DNA from: Limnohabitans sp. | Lineage (GTDB): Bacteria > Pseudomonadota > Gammaproteobacteria > Burkholderiales > Burkholderiaceae_C | Assembly (NCBI GenBank): GCA_021731425.1 | Contig: JAKFXJ010000241.1 | Span: forward strand, 1-5,762 | Direction: 5' to 3' | Length of the DNA: 5,762 nucleotides | In this document: in pieces, positions 4,514 through 5,762 of the stretch | Numbering within the stretch: the stretch's first letter is position 1 | How the letters are laid out: each line of letters starts with the position of its first letter | Notes under the pieces: model-generated | The model's input: the letters and a program-made list of their open reading frames with translations, nothing else | What the model was told of the DNA's origin: nothing | Database searches by the model: none | Made by a program: the position numbers and the translations under genes

Positions 4514-5762
4514 CTACAGACATGCTGCGACCGCTTTGACGCGGGCTTTGGAAATCTGCTCGCCGATTTGCGGACCTTTGAGGCCTTGAGCGGCCGCCGC
4601 TTGGGCAATGGGCGCGGTCTCGACCGACAAGGCGGCCTTCTGGGCTTTGAGCAAGCGCTCGGCCTGTGGGTAAGCCGATTCTTCCAATCCGAGCCGTCCT
4701 CGCGCATCGCACTCACACGCTTGCAGCACCCGCGCAAAGCGCTCGGGCTGGCGAATGGCGTCACAACGGTCCAGTAATCGCATCATGGCTTCTGGCCCCA
4801 GCTCGGCGCTGCGGTGGATGTTACCGTGTTCACGCGCCACCACTTCGGCCAGTTCTTTGCAGTCGGTGGGCACACGCAGTCGCTCGCACACTTTTTGTAA
4901 AAGCTTCACACTGCGGCCTTCGTGGCCGATGTGGCGGGGCAGCACGTCGGCGGGTGTGGTGCCTTTGCCCAGGTCATGCATCAGGCAAGCCACGCGCACA
5001 GGCAGCAGCGTGTTCAACCGTGCAGCCATGTCCATCACCAGCATCATGTGAACGCCCGTGTCCACTTCAGGGTGGTATTCGGGCCGCTGGGGTACACCCC
5101 ACAAGCGGTCCAGTTCGGGCAGCAGCACCTTCAGGGCGCCGCATGAGCGCAGCACCTCGAACATGCGAGAGGGCCGCTCGCTCATCAGGCCTTTGGCCAA
5201 CTCTTGCCAGACGCGCTCGGGCACCAAGTGGTCCACTTCGCCGTCCTCGACCATCTGACGCATCAAGGCCATCGTTTCATCGGCTACAGAGAAGTCGGCA
5301 AAGCGCGCCGCAAAGCGAGCCAGCCGCAGGATTCGTACCGGGTCTTCGGCAAAGGCCTCGGTCACATGCCGCAGCACCTTGGCTTGCAGGTCGCGCTGGC
5401 CGCCATAGGGGTCGACGATCTGGCCTGCCCAGGTGCTGGGGGGCTGGAGCGCGATTGCCTCGGGCACGGCCATGGCGTTGACGGTGAGGTCGCGACGGGC
5501 CAAGTCTTCTTCGAGCGTGACATCGGGTGCGGCCTGCACCGCAAAGCCTTTGTAGCCCCGGGCGGTTTTGCGCTCGGTGCGGGCCAAGGCGTATTCCTCG
5601 CGGGTCTGCGAGTGTAAAAACACCGGAAAGTCTTTGCCCACGGGCACAAAGCCTTGGGCGATCATGGCCTCGGGTGTGCTGCCCACCACCACCCAGTCGC
5701 GGTCATTGACAGGCAATCCCATCAAGGCATCGCGCACCGCACCACCGACGACAAAAACCTGC
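4514..5762 (-). CDS. cca: CCA tRNA nucleotidyltransferase (5' end cut by window edge)
   Basis: A class II CCA-adding enzyme of the multifunctional bacterial type, which builds or repairs the 3' CCA of tRNA without a template using CTP and ATP. The frame reads to the window edge. Its last visible base would be the third base of a start codon, so about two bases are missing and the full protein would be 416 residues, close to the 412 of E. coli Cca. In full-length numbering the features are: nucleotide-binding GGAVRD (7-12), catalytic DRD (Asp21, Asp23), RRDLTVNAMA (90-99), EDPVRILRLARFAARF (140-155), and a C-terminal HD phosphohydrolase domain with His263-Asp264 in MHDLGKG and RHIGHE after it. 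The HD domain marks the form with phosphatase and phosphodiesterase activity. It converges with trxC; the stop is TAG. Confidence 0.96.
   Translation of the reverse strand, partial: QVFVVGGAVRDALMGLPVNDRDWVVVGSTPEAMIAQGFVPVGKDFPVFLHSQTREEYALARTERKTARGYKGFAVQAAPDVTLEEDLARRDLTVNAMAVPEAIALQPPSTWAGQIVDPYGGQRDLQAKVLRHVTEAFAEDPVRILRLARFAARFADFSVADETMALMRQMVEDGEVDHLVPERVWQELAKGLMSERPSRMFEVLRSCGALKVLLPELDRLWGVPQRPEYHPEVDTGVHMMLVMDMAARLNTLLPVRVACLMHDLGKGTTPADVLPRHIGHEGRSVKLLQKVCERLRVPTDCKELAEVVAREHGNIHRSAELGPEAMMRLLDRCDAIRQPERFARVLQACECDARGRLGLEESAYPQAERLLKAQKAALSVETAPIAQAAAAQGLKGPQIGEQISKARVKAVAACL

Noticed and set aside
4666..5481. A 271-codon plus-strand open frame opposite cca
   Set aside because: Its composition is dominated by Arg, Ala, Pro and Ser as in frame shadows, and cca on the other strand has all its catalytic motifs.

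Overview
The window looks like chromosomal housekeeping DNA from a betaproteobacterium of the order Burkholderiales, most likely a Comamonadaceae-like organism. This rests on the GC-rich codon use, an IF-1 paralogue with a Pro/Arg tail, and the gene neighbourhood, all compared with remembered families rather than by search. No tRNA, rRNA, insertion sequence, phage gene or CRISPR array is visible.

Left part (1-1599, minus strand): a tightly packed operon transcribed right to left. It starts with a pteridine-reductase/FolM-type short-chain dehydrogenase. Two tandem dihydroneopterin-aldolase-family (FolB/FolX) genes follow, and then the first 20 codons of another gene, possibly ttcA, that runs off the left edge. 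The first three genes are joined by 4-base ATGA stop/start overlaps, so they are probably translationally coupled. Together they look like a pterin/folate module: an aldolase, possibly an epimerase, and a reductase.

Centre (1600-3060): a 148-bp divergent spacer, then on the plus strand a MidA/NDUFAF7-type SAM-dependent methyltransferase from a GTG start, and 17 bp later a small two-helix DUF2905 membrane protein.

3061-3399 has no convincing gene. It holds several short hairpins, including a possible three-helix junction at 3300-3357.

Right part (3400-5762): an 83-residue protein of unknown function sits 14 bp before a C-terminally extended translation factor IF-1 (infA). Then comes trxC (thioredoxin 2 with an N-terminal zinc finger). 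Converging on it from the minus strand is cca, the multifunctional tRNA nucleotidyltransferase, which is complete except for what appears to be the first two bases of its start codon.

No clearly new system is present. The points most worth checking are the three-gene pterin cassette, the unknown gene coupled to the second-type infA, and the hairpin-rich spacer upstream of it.
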